Part shown: positions 19,172 through 27,725 of the stretch, in pieces | Position numbering within the stretch: the stretch's first letter is position 1 | Layout: each line of letters opens with the position of its first letter | Source of the DNA: Vibrio tubiashii | GTDB lineage: Bacteria > Pseudomonadota > Gammaproteobacteria > Enterobacterales > Vibrionaceae | NCBI GenBank assembly: GCA_000775715.1 | Contig: JRWQ01000006.1 | Coordinates: 1 to 64,000, forward strand | Direction of reading: 5' to 3' | DNA: 64,000 bases | Position numbers and translations under genes: made by a program | The notes under the pieces: generated by a model | Seen by the model: the letters and a program-made list of their open reading frames with translations, nothing else | Told to the model about the DNA's origin: nothing | Database searches by the model: none

Positions 19172-19936
19172 TTATGCCTCCTCAGTGCTTTTTGCTGGTG
19201 TGCCATCTGGCTTCAGCATCGCGATTACGAAGTCCATTGAAGACTCTACTTTGCCTTGGTTTACTGCAGCAGCAGGATCAACACTCTTCGGACAAACTTC
19301 AGAGCAGTAACCTACGAAGGTACAGCCCCAAGCGCCGTTCTCTCCATTAATCAGTGCCATACGCTCATTTTTACCGTTATCACGACTGTCGAGGTTGTAA
19401 CGGTGTGCAAGCGTTAGCGCTGCTGGACCGATGAACTCTGGGTTTAGACCAAATTGTGGACAGGCTGCATAGCAAAGACCACAGTTGATACAGCCAGCGA
19501 ACTGCTTGTACTTAGCCATTTGCTCTGGCGTTTGTAGGTTAGTGCCATCTTCTGGTTTGCGATCGTTACCAATGATGTAAGGCTTGATAGCTTCAAGACG
19601 CTCGATGAACGGTGTCATGTCGACAATCAGGTCTTTCTCGATTGGGAAGTTTGCTAATGGCTCGATCTTCACGCCGTTCGGGTAATCTCGTAGGAAGCTC
19701 TTACAAGCTAACTTTGGCACGCCGTTAACCATGATGCCGCATGAACCACAGATCGCCATACGACAAGACCAACGGTAAGAGAGATCTTTGTCTAAGTTGT
19801 CTTTGATGTAGCCAAGTGCATCAAGAGTCGACATAGTTTCATCGAACGGTACTTCAAAGGTTTGAAAATGCGGTTCTGCGTCTTTCTCAGGGTCATAACG
19901 CAGAATCTCTACTTTTTGGATGCGATTTGCTGACAT
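19172..19936 (-). CDS. frdB: Fumarate reductase iron-sulfur subunit
   Basis: 254 residues. Cysteine sets for [2Fe-2S] ([10 protein letters not shown] ... C), [4Fe-4S] ([12 protein letters not shown]) and [3Fe-4S] (CTFVGYC ... CP) are all present in order. It wires the quinone site to the FrdA flavin. Its ATG overlaps the frdA stop by one base (TAATG). Confidence 0.97.
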   Translation of the reverse strand: MSANRIQKVEILRYDPEKDAEPHFQTFEVPFDETMSTLDALGYIKDNLDKDLSYRWSCRMAICGSCGIMVNGVPKLACKSFLRDYPNGVKIEPLANFPIEKDLIVDMTPFIERLEAIKPYIIGNDRKPEDGTNLQTPEQMAKYKQFAGCINCGLCYAACPQFGLNPEFIGPAALTLAHRYNLDSRDNGKNERMALINGENGAWGCTFVGYCSEVCPKSVDPAAAVNQGKVESSMDFVIAMLKPDGTPAKSTEEA

Positions 19937-21753
19937 TATGCTTGCTCCTCTGCGTTCTTCTCTGCCGCTTTTACTGCTTCTTCAGCGGCTGCTTTCTCTG
20001 CTGCTTCACCGTATAGACGAGCTTTCGGCTGCGACTTAGTGATGGTCACATCGCTGTAGTCAATACTTGGTGCAGCATCTGGTTTAAAGAAGGCAAGTGA
20101 GTGCTTGAGGAACTTAACGTCATCACGCTCTGTGCAACCATCATCTAGGCGCTGGTGGGCCCCACGAGATTCTTTACGTAGGATTGCAGAGTGAACCATG
20201 GCTTCTGCTACCTCTAGACCGTAGCCCACTTCAATGGCGTACAGAAGGTCAGTGTTGAACACTTTCCCTTTATCTTTAATGCTGATGCGCTTGTAACGCT
20301 GTTTCAACTCAGTGATCTTATCAATGGTTGCTTGCATCAAGTCTTCTTGGCGGTAGATACCACAACCCGCTTCCATAGTGTGACCCATTTCAGTGCGGAT
20401 ATCGGCCCAGTTTTCGTCGCCTTCTTGATTCATCAGTGCGGCGATACGCTGTTCGACATCTTTCACTTGAGCAGCGATAGACTCTTCGTTCCAACCTTTG
20501 AACTCAGCGGCACGTTTCACTGCTTGCTCACCCGCAACACGGCCGAATACTACGAACTCAGCCAGCGAGTTAGAACCTAGACGGTTAGCACCGTGAAGAC
20601 CTACCGACGCACATTCACCCACGGCGAATAGGCCTTTAATGCGAGTTTCACATTCGCCATTGGTTTCAATACCACCCATGGTGTAGTGAACGGTTGGGCG
20701 AATTGGAATTGGCTCTTTTGCTGGGTCAACGTTAACGTAAGCTTTTGCTAGCTCACAGATGAACGGTAGACGTTCTTGTAGGTACTCTTCACCAAGGTGG
20801 CGAAGGTCGAGGTGCACCACGTCACCCAGTGGATGTTTGATGGTGTTGCCTTTCTGCTGTTCATGCCAGAAAGCTTGCGAAACTTTGTCACGCGGACCCA
20901 GTTCCATGTACTTGTTCTTCGGTTGGCCGACAGGAGTTTCAGGGCCCATGCCGTAGTCTTGTAGGTAGCGATAGCCATTTTTGTTGACGATGATACCGCC
21001 TTCACCACGACAACCTTCGGTCATTAGGATACCTGTGCCCGGTAGGCCTGTTGGGTGGTACTGAACGAATTCCATATCACGTAGAGGCACGCCATGACGG
21101 TAGGCCATCGCCATGCCATCGCCCGTTACAATGCCGCCGTTAGTGTTACAGTGATAAACACGACCTGCACCACCTGTTGCAAGAACAACAGACTTCGCTT
21201 TAATCGTCACAAGCTCACCTTCTGACATGTGGATAGCAATTAGGCCTTGAACTTCGCCTTCATCCACAAGCAGATCCACCACAAAGTACTCATCAAAGCG
21301 TTTGATGTTGCTGTACTTCATTGAGGTCTGGAATAGGGTGTGAAGCATGTGGAAGCCAGTTTTGTCGGCAGCGAACCAAGTTCGTTCTACCTTCATACCG
21401 CCGAATCGGCGTACGTTGACTTCACCGTTCTCTTTACGGCTCCATGGGCAGCCCCATTGCTCCATTTGGATCATTTCGCGAGTTGCGTTTTCTACGAAAT
21501 ACTCAACAACGTCCTGTTCACATAGCCAATCGCCACCACCAACGGTATCGTTGAAGTGGTTATCTAGGCTATCTTCATCCTTGATAACTGCTGCCGAGCC
21601 ACCTTCTGCAGCGACCGTGTGGGAACGCATTGGATAAACTTTAGAAATCAGTGCTACTTCTAAGTCAGGGTTTGCTTCAGCTGCTGCAATAGCAGTACGA
21701 AGACCAGCGCCGCCAGCGCCGATGACTGCGATATCTGTGGTGATAGTTTGCAC
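19936..21753 (-). CDS. frdA: Fumarate reductase flavoprotein subunit
   Basis: 605 residues. Reduces fumarate to succinate as the terminal step of anaerobic respiration, on the cytoplasmic face. The FAD-binding [11 protein letters not shown] is at the N-terminus, the covalent-FAD His is in [10 protein letters not shown] (about 45), and the substrate motifs [21 protein letters not shown] and [21 protein letters not shown] are visible. First gene of frdABCD and divergent from epmA, the same arrangement as in E. coli. Confidence 0.97.
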   Translation of the reverse strand: MQTITTDIAVIGAGGAGLRTAIAAAEANPDLEVALISKVYPMRSHTVAAEGGSAAVIKDEDSLDNHFNDTVGGGDWLCEQDVVEYFVENATREMIQMEQWGCPWSRKENGEVNVRRFGGMKVERTWFAADKTGFHMLHTLFQTSMKYSNIKRFDEYFVVDLLVDEGEVQGLIAIHMSEGELVTIKAKSVVLATGGAGRVYHCNTNGGIVTGDGMAMAYRHGVPLRDMEFVQYHPTGLPGTGILMTEGCRGEGGIIVNKNGYRYLQDYGMGPETPVGQPKNKYMELGPRDKVSQAFWHEQQKGNTIKHPLGDVVHLDLRHLGEEYLQERLPFICELAKAYVNVDPAKEPIPIRPTVHYTMGGIETNGECETRIKGLFAVGECASVGLHGANRLGSNSLAEFVVFGRVAGEQAVKRAAEFKGWNEESIAAQVKDVEQRIAALMNQEGDENWADIRTEMGHTMEAGCGIYRQEDLMQATIDKITELKQRYKRISIKDKGKVFNTDLLYAIEVGYGLEVAEAMVHSAILRKESRGAHQRLDDGCTERDDVKFLKHSLAFFKPDAAPSIDYSDVTITKSQPKARLYGEAAEKAAAEEAVKAAEKNAEEQA

Positions 21754-22169
21754 AGTTATCCTCCAGTGTGAAATTGCGGAATTTTCCGCTTGTTATAGTT
21801 GTTTGAAGAGCAGAGCTCCCCAAAAGTGGTAGGGCTAGTGTAGAAGAGCCACTGCGGAGAAAAATTGACGCATTTAGGTTTTTGCTCCAGTAGTGCAAGT
21901 AAAGGCATAGAAAATATAGGTTATGTGATTCTTATCACGGCAAGAAATGATTGATAGAAAAGTAAATAGTTGGTTCGTGTTAGAGGCTTGTTGCGTAATA
22001 TTTGCGTGCTAAATATAAGCGTTCTTGGGTTACTATTTTGTTCTGTGGTACGTCGAATGCTTGCTTCAGTAGTAACTAATTTTATGTAGTTTTTGTTTTG
22101 GTGAATATCACTAGGAAAAGATTGGCAAACTTGGTATTTTCCTTGCGAATTTAAAACGAGGTTTGAACT
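21754..22169. other. frdA-epmA divergent intergenic region (416 bp)
   Basis: Must contain the frd promoter and the epmA promoter. I looked for an FNR dyad (TTGAT-N4-ATCAA) and found only isolated half sites such as TTGAT near 21948. No RNA gene or credible ORF is visible; the - strand reading frame across it has no family features. Confidence 0.5.
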
Positions 22170-23141
22170 ATGACCAATCAGTGGCAACCAACGGCGACAA
22201 TTGAGCAGCTTAGACAACGAGCTGTTATTGTGGCTAGGATCCGTCAGTTTTTTTCTGAGCGACAAGTGCTCGAAGTTGATACACCAGCAATGAGCCATGC
22301 CACGGTGACAGATGTTCATCTACATACTTTTCAAACTCAGTTCGTCGGGCCGGGGTATGCCGATGGTCGTAAGCTCTATTTTATGACGAGTCCAGAGTTC
22401 CACATGAAGCGATTGCTCGCGGCAGGAAGTGGTTGTATCTATCAGATAAACAAAGCGTTTCGCAACGAAGAGAATGGCCGCTACCATAATCCTGAGTTTA
22501 CTATGCTCGAGTGGTATCGCGTTGGCTTCGATCACCATAAGTTAATGGATGAGATGGATGCACTGTTGCAAGTGGTTTTGAACTGCGCTCAAGCTGAACG
22601 GTTCACCTACCAGCAAGCATTTATTGATGTACTCGGTGTGTGCCCACTAGAAGCGTCAATGGAAGAGCTAAAAGAAGCCGCCGCCAAGTTAGGCTTAAGG
22701 GATATCGCGGAGCCAGAGCAAGATCGCGATACTCTGCTACAACTGCTGTTTAGTGTCGGTGTGGAAGGCAAAATTGGTCAGCAGGTTCCAGCTTTTGTTT
22801 ATGATTTCCCAGCTTCGCAAGCGGCTCTGGCCAAAATCAATCAACGAGATCCTCGTGTTGCTGATCGCTTTGAAGTCTATTTTAAAGGTATCGAGTTGGC
22901 GAACGGCTTTCATGAACTCGACAATCCGCAAGAGCAGTTAAAACGATTCGAGCAAGATAACGTCAAGCGCCTTGAGATGGGGCTAACTCCGCAACCGATC
23001 GACCATCATTTAATTTCGGCGTTAGAGTCAGGCTTACCAGAGTGTGCTGGGGTTGCACTAGGAATCGATCGGCTCATTATGCTGGCGATCGGCTGCGATC
23101 ATATTGATCAGGTAACCGCGTTTCCATTCCCCATCGCATAA
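22170..23141 (+). CDS. epmA: EF-P lysine lysyltransferase EpmA
   Basis: 323 residues. It is a class II lysyl-tRNA synthetase paralogue without the anticodon-binding domain. It attaches (R)-beta-lysine, made by EpmB, to the conserved lysine of elongation factor P. Class II motifs are visible: [43 protein letters not shown], and the C-terminal [12 protein letters not shown]. Its partners epmB and efp are at the right end of this window. Divergent from frdA. Confidence 0.96.
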   Translation: MTNQWQPTATIEQLRQRAVIVARIRQFFSERQVLEVDTPAMSHATVTDVHLHTFQTQFVGPGYADGRKLYFMTSPEFHMKRLLAAGSGCIYQINKAFRNEENGRYHNPEFTMLEWYRVGFDHHKLMDEMDALLQVVLNCAQAERFTYQQAFIDVLGVCPLEASMEELKEAAAKLGLRDIAEPEQDRDTLLQLLFSVGVEGKIGQQVPAFVYDFPASQAALAKINQRDPRVADRFEVYFKGIELANGFHELDNPQEQLKRFEQDNVKRLEMGLTPQPIDHHLISALESGLPECAGVALGIDRLIMLAIGCDHIDQVTAFPFPIA

Positions 23142-23210
23142 AGAAATGTGCAACAGATTCTTATTCTGCGTGTAATTGACTCGCTTAGGCCTGTTAACCT
23201 CGCTATACTT

Positions 23211-23317
23211 CGAATCTGAATTTTTACGTTAGTTCAGCCCAATTACATAGAATTACTATGCTCAAGGCTCTGAACTAGCTCATCGCCTAGCTGCAACTGC
23301 AACTATTTAGGGTCTAT
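23211..23317. repeat. Imperfect-palindrome intergenic repeat, copy 2
   Basis: GAATCTG, then a dyad with arms TTCAGCCC / GGCTCTGAA around ACATAGAATTACTATG, then GCTGCAACTGCAACTATTTA and GGGTCTA. Same architecture as 18229-18340. It lies between epmA and the rhodanese gene and may hold or insulate the latter's promoter. Confidence 0.65.
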
Positions 23318-23363
23318 TCCTTCATAATTGATGTTGTGGCTCTATCATCAAAGAGCACAGGAC

Positions 23364-23798
23364 ATGCAAGAGTACATCGCATTTTTTCAAGAGAACATGA
23401 TTCTTTCTCTGGTTTGGGCCGGCCTAGTGGTTGCCCTTATCATGAACATCGTTAAGTCAACGACAGCAGCTTATAAAGAGATTACCGCTGCCCAAACTAC
23501 TCAACTCATGAACCGTGAAAATGGTATCGTTGCTGATATCCGCAGCAAAGATGAGTTCCGCAAAGGCCACATTACCGATGCAGTTCACATTTTACCGTCT
23601 GATATCAAAGCAGGTAACTTTGGCAGCCTTGAAAACCACAAATCAGACCCAATCATTGTGGTATGTAAGACAGGTCAAACCGCTCAAGAAAGCGCGAACC
23701 TTCTTGCGAAAGCTGGCTTTGAAAACGTAAGCCTACTTAAAAATGGTCTGGTTGCTTGGAGCGAAGCAAACATGCCGTTGGTTAAAGGCAAGAAGTAA
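23364..23798 (+). CDS. Membrane-anchored rhodanese-like protein (YibN family)
   Basis: 144 residues. One N-terminal membrane helix (about 10-30, ILSLVWAGLVVALIMNIV) and a single rhodanese domain (about 40-140). The active-site loop reads VCKTGQTAQ with the catalytic Cys, as in sulfurtransferases. The ATG at 23364 follows ACAGGA and gives the family N-terminus MQEYIAFFQ; the earlier in-frame ATG (23328) has no good site. Neighbours secB, gpsA and cysE match the E. coli yibN locus, except that grxC is missing. Confidence 0.9.
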   Translation: MQEYIAFFQENMILSLVWAGLVVALIMNIVKSTTAAYKEITAAQTTQLMNRENGIVADIRSKDEFRKGHITDAVHILPSDIKAGNFGSLENHKSDPIIVVCKTGQTAQESANLLAKAGFENVSLLKNGLVAWSEANMPLVKGKK

Positions 23799-23817
23799 TT
23801 CAAACCCCAAATACCTA

Positions 23818-23843
23818 AAGCGCTGATTGAAAAATCGGCGTTT
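23818..23843 (+). terminator. Hairpin after the rhodanese gene (weak terminator or processing site)
   Basis: AAGCGCTGATT / AATCGGCGTTT pair over 11 bp (two G-U) around a GAAA loop. No long T run follows, so read-through into secB is likely. Confidence 0.4.
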
Positions 23844-23955
23844 ACTTTAGAGAGATGTGAAGAGTTCCACGAAATTCATCGCGAACCTAGTCATAACAGA
23901 CTCTCTCGGTTAGTCTCCAAGCAGACTATTTATTCAGGATTTAAGGATTTTTAAA

Positions 23956-24423
23956 ATGGCTGAAGCAGCACCACAACAAGAAGTACAAAACTTCGCAATT
24001 CAACGCATCTTCCTAAAAGACGTATCATTTGAAGCACCAAACTCACCTGACATGTTCCAAAAAGAGTGGAACCCAGATGTTAAACTTGATCTTGATACAC
24101 AAAGCCGCGAGCTAGGTGAAGGCGTTTACGAAGTGGTTCTACGTCTAACTGTGACAGTTAAGAATGCTGAAGAGACAGCTTTCCTATGTGAAGTTCAGCA
24201 AGGCGGTATCTTCACTGCTGATAAAATGGAAGCTGGTCAGCTAGCTCATTGCCTAGGTGCATTCTGCCCTAACATCCTATTCCCTTACGCTCGTGAAACT
24301 ATCTCAAGCCTAGTGGTTAAAGGTACGTTCCCTCAACTAAACCTAGCACCAGTTAACTTTGATGCTCTGTTTATGAACTACCTACAGCAGCAAGCTCAGC
24401 AAGAAGGTGAAGCTGAAGCGTAA
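23956..24423 (+). CDS. secB: Protein-export chaperone SecB
   Basis: 155 residues. Cytosolic tetrameric chaperone that keeps preproteins unfolded and hands them to SecA. The sequence covers the conserved core ([19 protein letters not shown], then GGIFTADKM and [13 protein letters not shown]) and ends in the acidic tail typical of SecB. It lies between the rhodanese gene and gpsA and has its own downstream hairpin. Confidence 0.97.
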   Translation: MAEAAPQQEVQNFAIQRIFLKDVSFEAPNSPDMFQKEWNPDVKLDLDTQSRELGEGVYEVVLRLTVTVKNAEETAFLCEVQQGGIFTADKMEAGQLAHCLGAFCPNILFPYARETISSLVVKGTFPQLNLAPVNFDALFMNYLQQQAQQEGEAEA

Positions 24424-24455
24424 TGACTGAGTCCTCTACATAACAGAGGTATGGT

Positions 24456-24504
24456 AAAAAATGCACAGAGCGTCGGTTATTGATGCGATGTGCATTTTTT
24501 GTTT
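24456..24504 (+). terminator. Terminator of secB
   Basis: Long stem AAAAAATGCACA / TGTGCATTTTTT with an inner partly paired 20-nt loop, followed by more T residues, 32 nt after the secB stop. gpsA starts 90 nt later and may have its own promoter. Confidence 0.8.
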
Positions 24505-24591
24505 TATCGCTAGGATTTTATCGTTAGCTTCTTTGCAAAGCAGAGATTAACCATAAGATTCTAGTCACCCTAATGACAATCAGGTGGAATA

Positions 24592-25623
24592 ATGAAAGAC
24601 AAGACCAACAATGACTACGGTAAAGATATCGCGATGACAGTGCTTGGTGCCGGTTCATACGGTACTTCGCTCGCCATCTCTTTAGCACGCAATGGTGCGA
24701 ACGTAGTAATTTGGGGCCATGAACCTGAGCATATGGAGCGCCTTGAAGCCGATCGTGCTAACCACGAATTTCTACCTGGAATCGACTTTCCGGAATCGTT
24801 GATTGTGGAATCTGATCTAGAGAAAGCGGTTCAAGCGAGCAGAGATCTTCTTGTTGTCGTGCCAAGCCATGTGTTTGGTATTGTATTGAATAGCGTTAAG
24901 CCACATCTAAGAGACGATTCACGTATCTGCTGGGCAACCAAAGGGCTAGAGCCAGAAACTGGTCGTCTGCTAAAAGAGGTTGCCCATGAAGTCATCGGTG
25001 ATAGTTACTCACTAGCTGTTTTATCAGGGCCTACGTTTGCTAAAGAGCTTGCGATGGGGATGCCGACCGCGATTTCGGTTGCTTCTCCTGATGATGAGTT
25101 TGTGGCGGATCTACAAGAGAAGATCCACTGCAGCAAAACCTTCCGAGTCTATGCCAACAGTGACTTTATCGGTATGCAGTTAGGTGGTGCGGTGAAGAAC
25201 GTGATTGCGATTGGTGCAGGTATGTCTGATGGTATCGGCTTTGGTGCCAATGCACGCACTGCTTTAATCACACGCGGTCTTGCGGAGATGACTCGCCTAG
25301 GCGCTGCGTTGGGTGCACAGCCTGAAACCTTTATGGGTATGGCGGGTTTGGGTGATTTAGTACTAACTTGTACCGACAACCAATCGCGCAACCGTCGTTT
25401 TGGTCTAGCACTTGGCCAAGGTAAAGATGTAGATACAGCCCAAGAAGAGATTGGCCAAGTTGTTGAAGGCTACCGTAATACCAAAGAGGTTTACTTATTG
25501 GCTGAACGCATGGGTGTTGAGATGCCGATAGTTGACCAAATATATCAAGTATTGTATCAAGGGAAGGATGCAAACTTAGCGGCGAAAGATCTACTCGCTC
25601 GCGATAAGAAAGCGGAAGCATAA
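24592..25623 (+). CDS. gpsA: Glycerol-3-phosphate dehydrogenase [NAD(P)+]
   Basis: 343 residues. Makes sn-glycerol-3-phosphate from dihydroxyacetone phosphate for phospholipid synthesis. Visible: Rossmann [26 protein letters not shown], the catalytic Lys in [13 protein letters not shown], and [14 protein letters not shown]. The ATG at 24592 has AGGTGG upstream. cysE follows with a 54-nt gap and no terminator, so the two are probably one operon. Confidence 0.96.
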   Translation: MKDKTNNDYGKDIAMTVLGAGSYGTSLAISLARNGANVVIWGHEPEHMERLEADRANHEFLPGIDFPESLIVESDLEKAVQASRDLLVVVPSHVFGIVLNSVKPHLRDDSRICWATKGLEPETGRLLKEVAHEVIGDSYSLAVLSGPTFAKELAMGMPTAISVASPDDEFVADLQEKIHCSKTFRVYANSDFIGMQLGGAVKNVIAIGAGMSDGIGFGANARTALITRGLAEMTRLGAALGAQPETFMGMAGLGDLVLTCTDNQSRNRRFGLALGQGKDVDTAQEEIGQVVEGYRNTKEVYLLAERMGVEMPIVDQIYQVLYQGKDANLAAKDLLARDKKAEA

Positions 25624-25677
25624 ATAACAACAGTAATGCTGGGCCTAGCAGAAAGAGGACCAGATGTAGGAAGTTTC

Positions 25678-26499
25678 ATGAAACATTGTGAGAAACAGAA
25701 GGTTTGGCAGACCATTGTTAAGGAAGCGCGTGAGCTTTCAGAACAAGAGCCAATGTTAGCAAGCTTTTATCATGCCACCATTATTAAGCATGACAGCTTG
25801 AGCGCGGCGTTAAGTTATATCCTTGCGAATAAACTTAATACTGCGTCGATGCCCGCTATGGCGGTGAGGGAAGTGGTTGAAGAAGCACTGAACTCAGATC
25901 CAAGTATTAGCGCATCTGCAGCTTGTGACATCTGTGCGACGGTAAACCGAGACCCTGCTGTTGCAATGTATTCCATGCCGCTGTTGTATTTGAAAGGCTA
26001 TCACGCTCTGCAAGGTTATCGCGTGGCAAACTGGCTTTGGAAACAAGGCCGTGTTGCACTAGCGACTTACCTGCAAAACCAAATCTCAGTCGCGTGTCAG
26101 GTCGATATCCACCCTGCGGCGAAGATTGGTCGAGGTATTATGCTCGATCACGCAACTGGAATCGTGATTGGTGAAACTGCGGTTGTCGAGAACGATGTCT
26201 CTATTTTGCAAGATGTGACACTGGGCGGTACTGGTAAAGAGTGTGGCGATCGTCATCCGAAAATCCGTGAAGGCGTGATGATCGGTGCTGGAGCTAAGAT
26301 CTTAGGGAATATTGAAGTCGGTGAAGGCGCTAAAATCGGTTCTTGCTCGGTAGTGCTTCAGGCTGTTCCTGCGCATACGACAGTTGCTGGTGTACCGGCT
26401 AAAGTTGTTGGTAAACCAAGTACTGATAAACCATCGCTAGATATGGATCAGCAGTTTAATGGTCGTTCGCAAAGTTTTATTGGTGGAGACGGGATTTAG
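25678..26499 (+). CDS. cysE: Serine O-acetyltransferase
   Basis: 273 residues, the family length. Acetylates serine to O-acetylserine, the precursor for cysteine. N-terminal helical domain (1-140) and left-handed beta-helix with hexapeptide repeats (about 145-245), including the catalytic His in LDHATGIVIGE and GGTGKECGDRHPKI. The ATG at 25678 follows TAGGAAG and gives MKHCEKQKVW; the upstream in-frame ATG (25636) only adds 14 unconserved residues. Product inhibition by cysteine is known for the family. Confidence 0.95.
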   Translation: MKHCEKQKVWQTIVKEARELSEQEPMLASFYHATIIKHDSLSAALSYILANKLNTASMPAMAVREVVEEALNSDPSISASAACDICATVNRDPAVAMYSMPLLYLKGYHALQGYRVANWLWKQGRVALATYLQNQISVACQVDIHPAAKIGRGIMLDHATGIVIGETAVVENDVSILQDVTLGGTGKECGDRHPKIREGVMIGAGAKILGNIEVGEGAKIGSCSVVLQAVPAHTTVAGVPAKVVGKPSTDKPSLDMDQQFNGRSQSFIGGDGI

Positions 26500-26504
26500 G
26501 ATAA

Positions 26505-26697
26505 GAACGGGCTTCGCCCTTCGAGAATCGGGAACGGACTTCGTCCTATGGATACGGGGAGCGGGCTTCGCTCTTGGGAAAGGAAAGGTTTGACTCTCGA
26601 AGGAAATCAATAAACCTCAGTTATCCAGTTATCCAGTTATCCAGTTATCTAATCTATAGGGCGTAGCCCGTTCACGCATCCGTAAGCGAAGCGTTCC
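26505..26697. repeat. REP-like intergenic element, island B (inverted arrangement)
   Basis: Three + units (26505-26526, 26531-26551, 26560-26578) of the GAACGGGCTTCGCCCT type and one - strand unit (26654-26697, AGGGCGTAGCCCGTTC then AGCGAAGCGTTCC) enclose an 8-bp tandem repeat. It sits between convergent cysE and aphA. Confidence 0.8.
26619..26650 (+). repeat. 8-bp tandem repeat (4 copies)
   Basis: Three AGTTATCC and one AGTTATCT in perfect tandem. The same unit recurs as seven copies at 54308-54363. Confidence 0.92.
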
Positions 26698-26704
26698 AAA
26701 ACAA

Positions 26705-26733
26705 AAAGGCTTGGTGCAATGCACCAAGCCTTT
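26705..26733. terminator. Terminator of aphA (bidirectional)
   Basis: 13-bp perfect stem AAAGGCTTGGTGC / GCACCAAGCCTTT with AAT loop. On the - strand it is followed by TTTTTGT; it lies 20 nt after the aphA stop. Confidence 0.88.
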
Positions 26734-26752
26734 GTAATTTATCGCTTATCGC

Positions 26753-27292
26753 TTAACCTAGAGCATCTAGCTCAGTCAGCACTTCTTGCGCCCACTCAAT
26801 CCACGCTTGGCGAATTAATAGATTTCTGCGCAGAGTCAATCTTTCTAAACGTTGCTGTTTATCCAGAGTTGCTGTCGTTGAGTAGTAAGCAGTTTCGATC
26901 TCTTGATAGTGAGCAACCAATTTGCGTGACTCTTCTATCAGTTCGGCAAGCTGTGCGCGGTATGGCGCCGACGGTTGAACTGCGCAAGCCATAAGCTTCG
27001 CTGAAAACTCGTCACGCACGGTAGGGTGAGATGTTGGTTGATCAAACCATTCGCCTAATGCAGCGCGGCCTGAATCAGTAATAGAGTAAACTTTGCGATC
27101 TGGTTTGCCTTCTTGAGGCTCGAGTACGCAAGTCACTAGGTTGTTCTGGGCCATTTTGTTTAGTTCGCGATAAACCTGCTGGTGGCTCGCTTTCCAAAAA
27201 TAGCCAATAGTGGCAGAGAACTCTTTAGTGATATCGTAGCCAGTCGCATCGCGTGTGCTAAGAACGGTTAAGATAACGTGTGGTAATGACAT
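26753..27292 (-). CDS. aphA: Quorum-sensing / virulence regulator AphA (PadR family)
   Basis: 179 residues, the length of Vibrio AphA. N-terminal winged helix (MSLPHVILTVLSTRDATGYD start, KASHQQVYRELNKM recognition region) and a C-terminal coiled-coil dimerisation domain (about 100-179). AphA is the low-cell-density master regulator in vibrios and activates virulence genes in V. cholerae. The ATG at 27292 gives the conserved MSLPHV start; the 14-residue upstream extension is not conserved. The leader carries two Qrr-complementary sites. ppc lies upstream on the same strand but is separated by a terminator. Confidence 0.95.
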   Translation of the reverse strand: MSLPHVILTVLSTRDATGYDITKEFSATIGYFWKASHQQVYRELNKMAQNNLVTCVLEPQEGKPDRKVYSITDSGRAALGEWFDQPTSHPTVRDEFSAKLMACAVQPSAPYRAQLAELIEESRKLVAHYQEIETAYYSTTATLDKQQRLERLTLRRNLLIRQAWIEWAQEVLTELDALG

Positions 27293-27404
27293 GTCTTCAA
27301 TCCAAATGGTCAATAAACTACTAAATACAACCACTTAATTCCTGTCGTGCTTCTTAATGGCACTGATCATGAGTATAAAAAGTGGCACCAACAATGTTGG
27401 TCAT

Positions 27405-27412
27405 GTCACCTA
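27405..27412 (-). promoter_or_regulatory. Candidate Qrr sRNA pairing site 1 in the aphA leader
   Basis: On the aphA mRNA this reads UAGGUGAC, perfectly complementary to GUCACCUA in the conserved core of Vibrio Qrr sRNAs. Qrr activation of aphA translation through its leader is established in V. harveyi and V. cholerae. The site is about 115 nt upstream of the AUG. Confidence 0.65.
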
Positions 27413-27424
27413 AAAAAGCCGTAT

Positions 27425-27433
27425 ATCACCTAG
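27425..27433 (-). promoter_or_regulatory. Candidate Qrr sRNA pairing site 2 in the aphA leader
   Basis: The mRNA reads CUAGGUGAU, complementary to GUCACCUAG of the Qrr core with one terminal G-U pair. It lies 12 nt upstream of site 1. A second site is not part of the usual description that I know. Confidence 0.4.
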
Positions 27434-27660
27434 GATCGATAGCAAAGGTATCGAAGAGCTGTAGCCTGTGGGTTTTATAATTTGCTACAACGGTGGAGTA
27501 GTATATCTAAATAATAAGCATAAAGTGGAATAGAAGGACAAAATAACCCAAAAAACTGATAAAAAACTCAGTATGCTAGTGTGGGTGGATGATTATTTTG
27601 TCTTGTGGGTATAAATGTCTACTTGATAGGTTTGTTTATTGGTCCTCTACGGTTGGTCTG

Positions 27661-27694
27661 AAATAAAAAAAGGTTGGTGCAGTAACACCAACCT
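27661..27694 (-). terminator. Terminator of ppc
   Basis: 9-bp stem AGGTTGGTG / CACCAACCT, followed on the - strand by TTTTTTATTT; 31 nt after the ppc stop. It separates ppc from aphA. Confidence 0.9.
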
Positions 27695-27725
27695 GATTAA
27701 ATGAAGCGCAATTTGTCGTTAATGC

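Larger units (their letters stand above)
27293..27660. other. Long aphA leader and promoter region
   Basis: About 370 nt between aphA and the ppc terminator. It holds the two Qrr-complementary sites, a perfect 7-bp inverted repeat with 1-nt centre at 27387-27401 (ACCAACAATGTTGGT), and at 27622-27642 a sequence with one good LuxR/HapR half site (TTGATA). No coding region is visible. Confidence 0.5.

Noticed and set aside
21754..22169. FNR site upstream of frdA
   Set aside because: Searched for TTGAT-N4-ATCAA on both strands; only isolated half sites seen, not enough to call.
21921..22319. 132-codon minus-strand frame across the frdA-epmA gap
   Set aside because: Overlaps the start of epmA and its translation has no family features or ribosome-binding site.
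25636..25677. Upstream ATG of cysE as the start
   Set aside because: The extra 14 residues are not conserved and the ATG at 25678 has a good TAGGAAG site and gives the family length of 273.
26705..26733. Hairpin as part of REP-like island B
   Set aside because: It has its own long perfect stem and T tract and directly follows aphA, so it is better explained as the aphA terminator.
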